From NCBI GenBank assembly GCA_964544365.1, contig CAZJCW010000034.1, positions 1 through 24,715 of the forward strand: DNA of 24,715 nucleotides, read 5' to 3'. A program made the position numbers and the translations under genes. The notes under the pieces were generated by a model, which saw only the letters and a list, made by a program, of their open reading frames with translations, was not told the origin of the DNA and ran no database searches. The stretch is from Alsobacter sp964544365. GTDB lineage: Bacteria > Pseudomonadota > Alphaproteobacteria > Rhizobiales > Beijerinckiaceae. Shown here piece by piece: positions 22,280-24,715 of this stretch; position 1 is the stretch's first letter, and every line of letters starts with the position of its first letter.

Positions 22280-22315
22280 GATGCTTTCGCGCGGCGCGAG
22301 CATCCACGGCCGTGG
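22280..22315. terminator. hairpin pair between convergent DUF3429 and pdeM genes
   Basis: GATGCT (22280-22285) and AGCATC (22299-22304) form a 6-bp stem that extends inward with a wobble, one mismatch and three more pairs. It abuts the perfect 12-base palindrome CCACGGCCGTGG (22304-22315). It lies 24 bases past the DUF3429 stop. Being an inverted repeat it can fold in both transcripts; no T-run is present. The remaining 22316-22430 is GC-rich and shows no gene. Confidence 0.4.
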
Positions 22316-22430
22316 ACACGCCGCCGCGAACCGAGGATGGCTGGGCAGGCACGGCCATGACGAGGAGGTCGCAGCGGCGGGCCGCGTCCCGGCCTCCCGC
22401 CGCGTCCGGGTCCCGGAACGGACGCTGGAG

Positions 22431-23165
22431 CTAGTCCGGCACCAGCGCCGACGAAGGCACCGCGTAGACCCGGCCGGCGCCCAGCACGTGGGCCGTGAAG
22501 GGTGCGCCCGCGAACAGCGGGCGGAAAGCCGCGTCGAGGACGTTGAGGCCACCGGCATAGGCGCCGAAGGCCGGCAGAACGCAGCGTCGTCCGTTGGCGG
22601 CAAAGCAGCGCCGCCGCAGGCTGCGCCCGCCGCCGCGCACCTTGCCGGCGGGGTGGAGGTGGCCCGCGATCTCCGGGCCCGTCTCGGTGGCGGACGGCTC
22701 GTGGCGCAACGTCACGCCGGCATAGGCCAGTTCGGACGCCACGCTCCCGCCGAGGCCGGCAGGCGGAACAGGATCGTGGTTGCCGCTCAGCCAGAGCCAG
22801 TCGATGCCCGCCTGCAGGCCCCGCAACGTGCCGAGGTCGGTCGGGTCGATCCGGTCCAGCGCACCGCGATCATGCAGCGTGTCCCCCAGCACGACGACCC
22901 GCTTCGGCCGCCAGCGCGCCAGCACGGCGGCCAACGCCTGAAGCGTGGCCCGGCTGTCGTAGGGCGGCAGGAAGACGCCGCGGCGGGCGAAGGCCGAGCC
23001 TTTCTCGAGGTGGAGGTCGGCGACCAGCAGGAGCCGGTCCTCCGGCAGGACGAGCGCGCCCGAAACATCCGCGACGAACGGCAGCGGTCCGACCTGGATG
23101 CCCGCGCCGACGTCGGCTGCCGCGGCGCAGGGCACTGGCTCCAAATCGTCGACCGCCACGCTCAT
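22431..23165 (-). CDS. pdeM: ligase-associated DNA damage response endonuclease PdeM
   Basis: A 244-residue calcineurin-like metallophosphoesterase. The two-metal site is visible: D50 and H52 in ADLHLEKGS, D95 in LGDTLHDRG, N129-H130-D131 in SGNHD, and H169/H171 in AGHLHP. The DLHLEKGS signature and the length fit PdeM, the endonuclease partner of the ligase-associated repair set. Its ATG overlaps the helicase stop codon in an ATGA (23162-23165), so it is translated with the helicase. It should act on DNA ends or nicks in the cytoplasm. Nothing looks broken. Confidence 0.92.
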   Translation of the reverse strand: MSVAVDDLEPVPCAAAADVGAGIQVGPLPFVADVSGALVLPEDRLLLVADLHLEKGSAFARRGVFLPPYDSRATLQALAAVLARWRPKRVVVLGDTLHDRGALDRIDPTDLGTLRGLQAGIDWLWLSGNHDPVPPAGLGGSVASELAYAGVTLRHEPSATETGPEIAGHLHPAGKVRGGGRSLRRRCFAANGRRCVLPAFGAYAGGLNVLDAAFRPLFAGAPFTAHVLGAGRVYAVPSSALVPD

Positions 23166-24715
23166 GAGAGCGCCTCCTCGAGCAGTTGCGCCTCGGCCTG
23201 CGCCAGCAGGTCGTCGGCCGCCTCGCCGAACACGGCCTCGCGGCCGATCTCCAGCATCACGGACACGGCGAGCGGCGACACGCGTTCGAGATCCTTGTGC
23301 ACGATTCGCCCCCGGATGCGCGAGAGAAGCCCGGCGAGGCGCCTCAGGTCGAGGAGGCCCGATGCCGCATCGGCGCGCGTGGCGCGCAGGAGCACGTGGT
23401 TCGGCTCATGCCGGCGCAGGACGTCGTAGACGAGGTCGGTCGACATGGTGACCTGTCGGCCGCTCTTCTCCTGCCCCGGAAATCGACGTTCGATGAGGCC
23501 GGCGATGATCGCGCAGTGGCGGAAGGTGCGCTTCATCAGCGCCGATTCCGCCAGCCATTCCTCGAGGTCGTCGCCGAGCATCTCCTCGGAGAACAGGCCC
23601 GGCAGGTCGATGCGACCGCCGGCGAGCGCCGAGCCGATGTCGGCCAGGCCCCAGACGGCGAGGCCGTAGTCCGTGCAGACGAAACCGAGCGGCCGCAGCC
23701 GCGCACGCTCGAGACGTCGCGTCAGCAGCATGCCGAGCGTCTGGTGCGCGAGGCGGCCTTCGAAGGGATAGGCGACCATGTAGTACCGGCCGGCGCGCGG
23801 AAACGTCTCGACCAGCATCTGGTCGCGCCGCGGGAGCAGCGACTTGCGCTGCTGTGTCTCCAGCCACTCGGCGACACCGCCCTCGATGTGACGCCAGACG
23901 CCGGGATCCGCGAGCATGCCGCGCACGCGCTCGGCCAGGAAGGTCGAGAGCGGAAACTTGCCGCCTGCGTAGGACGGGATCTTCGGATCCGTTCCCGGCG
24001 CGGTGCGCGAGACGACGACATCCGTCTCCGCGATCGCCTCGAACCGCAGCACCTCACCGGCGAAGATGAAGGTATCGCCCGGCAGCAGCGTCTCGGCGAA
24101 ATACTCCTCGACCTCGCCGAGCACCCGCCCGCCACGCACGGGAGCAGCAGGGGCTCCGGGGGCGGAGCGGCGCGCCCGGCCGAGCCGAACCTTCAGCATC
24201 GGTTCCTCGACGATGGTGCCGACGTTCAGCCGGTACTGCTGGGCGATGCGCGGATTCGTCACCCGCCAGAGGCCGTCCCGGCCGATGCGGATCTTGGCGA
24301 AGCGCTCGTAGGTGGCAAGCGCATAGCCGCCGGTCGCGACGAAGCGCAGCACGGCCTGGAAGGTTTCGCGGTCGAGCCAGGCATAGGGCGCCGCGGACGA
24401 GACCTCCGCGTAGAGGTCGTCCTCGGCGAAACCGCCGGCGCAGGCCATGCCGAGCACGTGCTGGGCGAGCACGTCGAGCGCGCCGGTGCGCGGCTCGGGC
24501 GTGTCCTGCGCCGCAACGGCGACCGCGTCGAGCGCGGCGCGGCACTCCATCACCTCGAACCGGTTCGCCGGCACGAGGATCGCCTTCGACGCCTCGTCCA
24601 GCCGGTGGTTCGAGCGGCCGATGCGCTGCATGAGCCGGCTCGCGCCCTTCGGCGCGCCGACATTGACGACGAGGTCGACATCGCCCCAGTCGATGCCGAG
24701 ATCGAGCGTCGCGGT
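23162..24715 (-). CDS. ligase-associated DEXH-box helicase (Lhr family), C-terminal part
   Basis: 517 codons of the C-terminal part of an ATP-dependent DNA helicase; the frame is open to the window edge, so the N-terminal ATPase lobe lies beyond 24715. The visible start contains motif V (ATLDLGIDWGDVDLVVNVG) and motif VI (QRIGRSNHR) of the second RecA-like domain. Next come a winged-helix-like region and the Lhr-type C-terminal domain, with RFVATGGYALATYERFAKIR, GDTFIFAGEVLRFEAI and RYYMVAYPFEGRLAHQTLG. Family members are about 800-850 residues, so about 300 residues are missing here. ATG 24631 is an internal Met, not a start. It is coupled to pdeM, and in other genomes it also sits beside an ATP-dependent ligase and an MBL-fold exonuclease, which would be expected to the right. 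Confidence 0.92.
   Translation of the reverse strand, partial: TATLDLGIDWGDVDLVVNVGAPKGASRLMQRIGRSNHRLDEASKAILVPANRFEVMECRAALDAVAVAAQDTPEPRTGALDVLAQHVLGMACAGGFAEDDLYAEVSSAAPYAWLDRETFQAVLRFVATGGYALATYERFAKIRIGRDGLWRVTNPRIAQQYRLNVGTIVEEPMLKVRLGRARRSAPGAPAAPVRGGRVLGEVEEYFAETLLPGDTFIFAGEVLRFEAIAETDVVVSRTAPGTDPKIPSYAGGKFPLSTFLAERVRGMLADPGVWRHIEGGVAEWLETQQRKSLLPRRDQMLVETFPRAGRYYMVAYPFEGRLAHQTLGMLLTRRLERARLRPLGFVCTDYGLAVWGLADIGSALAGGRIDLPGLFSEEMLGDDLEEWLAESALMKRTFRHCAIIAGLIERRFPGQEKSGRQVTMSTDLVYDVLRRHEPNHVLLRATRADAASGLLDLRRLAGLLSRIRGRIVHKDLERVSPLAVSVMLEIGREAVFGEAADDLLAQAEAQLLEEALS

Overview
The window reads as chromosomal DNA of a high-GC alphaproteobacterium, most likely Hyphomicrobiales (Rhizobiales). 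The evidence is a FixL/FixJ/FixK oxygen-response cluster of rhizobial type, a PodJ polarity protein, an alphaproteobacterial Alph_Pro_TM (TIGR02186-like) protein beside a TauE/SafE permease, and an aerobic ligase-associated DNA repair pair. The genus cannot be fixed from the sequence. No rRNA, tRNA, CRISPR array, insertion sequence, phage gene or attachment site was seen. Codon and base use look uniform, so this is core genome rather than an island.

Layout. Bases 1-44 hold the first 14 codons of an unidentified minus-strand gene. Bases 442-3853 (minus) are fixL, fixJ, a single-domain receiver and a FixK-type CRP/FNR regulator. fixL and fixJ overlap by four bases. A full-consensus FixK/FNR box lies just upstream of the receiver gene, and strong hairpins follow fixK. 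Bases 4080-5884 (minus) carry a class I/II aminotransferase and mscL. Bases 6066-9587 (plus) encode a large SLC5-transporter/STAC/PAS/histidine kinase/receiver fusion, followed by a VOC metalloenzyme that ends 9 bases from a convergent fatty-acid gene. Bases 10238-15631 (minus) form a fadE-fadA-fadB beta-oxidation set. Bases 15915-19847 (plus) encode PodJ, with a near-consensus CtrA box upstream. Bases 19955-22256 (plus) are three membrane-protein genes: TauE/SafE, Alph_Pro_TM and DUF3429. Bases 22431-24715 (minus) are pdeM and a Lhr-like helicase that runs off the window.

How the genes work together. FixL has the haem-PAS ligand and should sense O2 and phosphorylate FixJ. FixJ should activate fixK. 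FixK could in turn act on the receiver gene through the box at 1820-1833, and possibly on genes beyond the left edge. The fad trio gives one turn of the beta-oxidation spiral: acyl-CoA to enoyl-CoA, hydroxyacyl-CoA, ketoacyl-CoA and acetyl-CoA. PdeM and the helicase belong to a known ligase-associated repair set whose other members probably lie just to the right.

No wholly new system could be demonstrated. The points most worth checking are the receiver with its FixK box, the TauE/Alph_Pro_TM/DUF3429 trio of unknown function, the transporter-kinase fusion, and the CtrA-like box before podJ. Several very long antisense open frames were rejected as GC-bias shadows.
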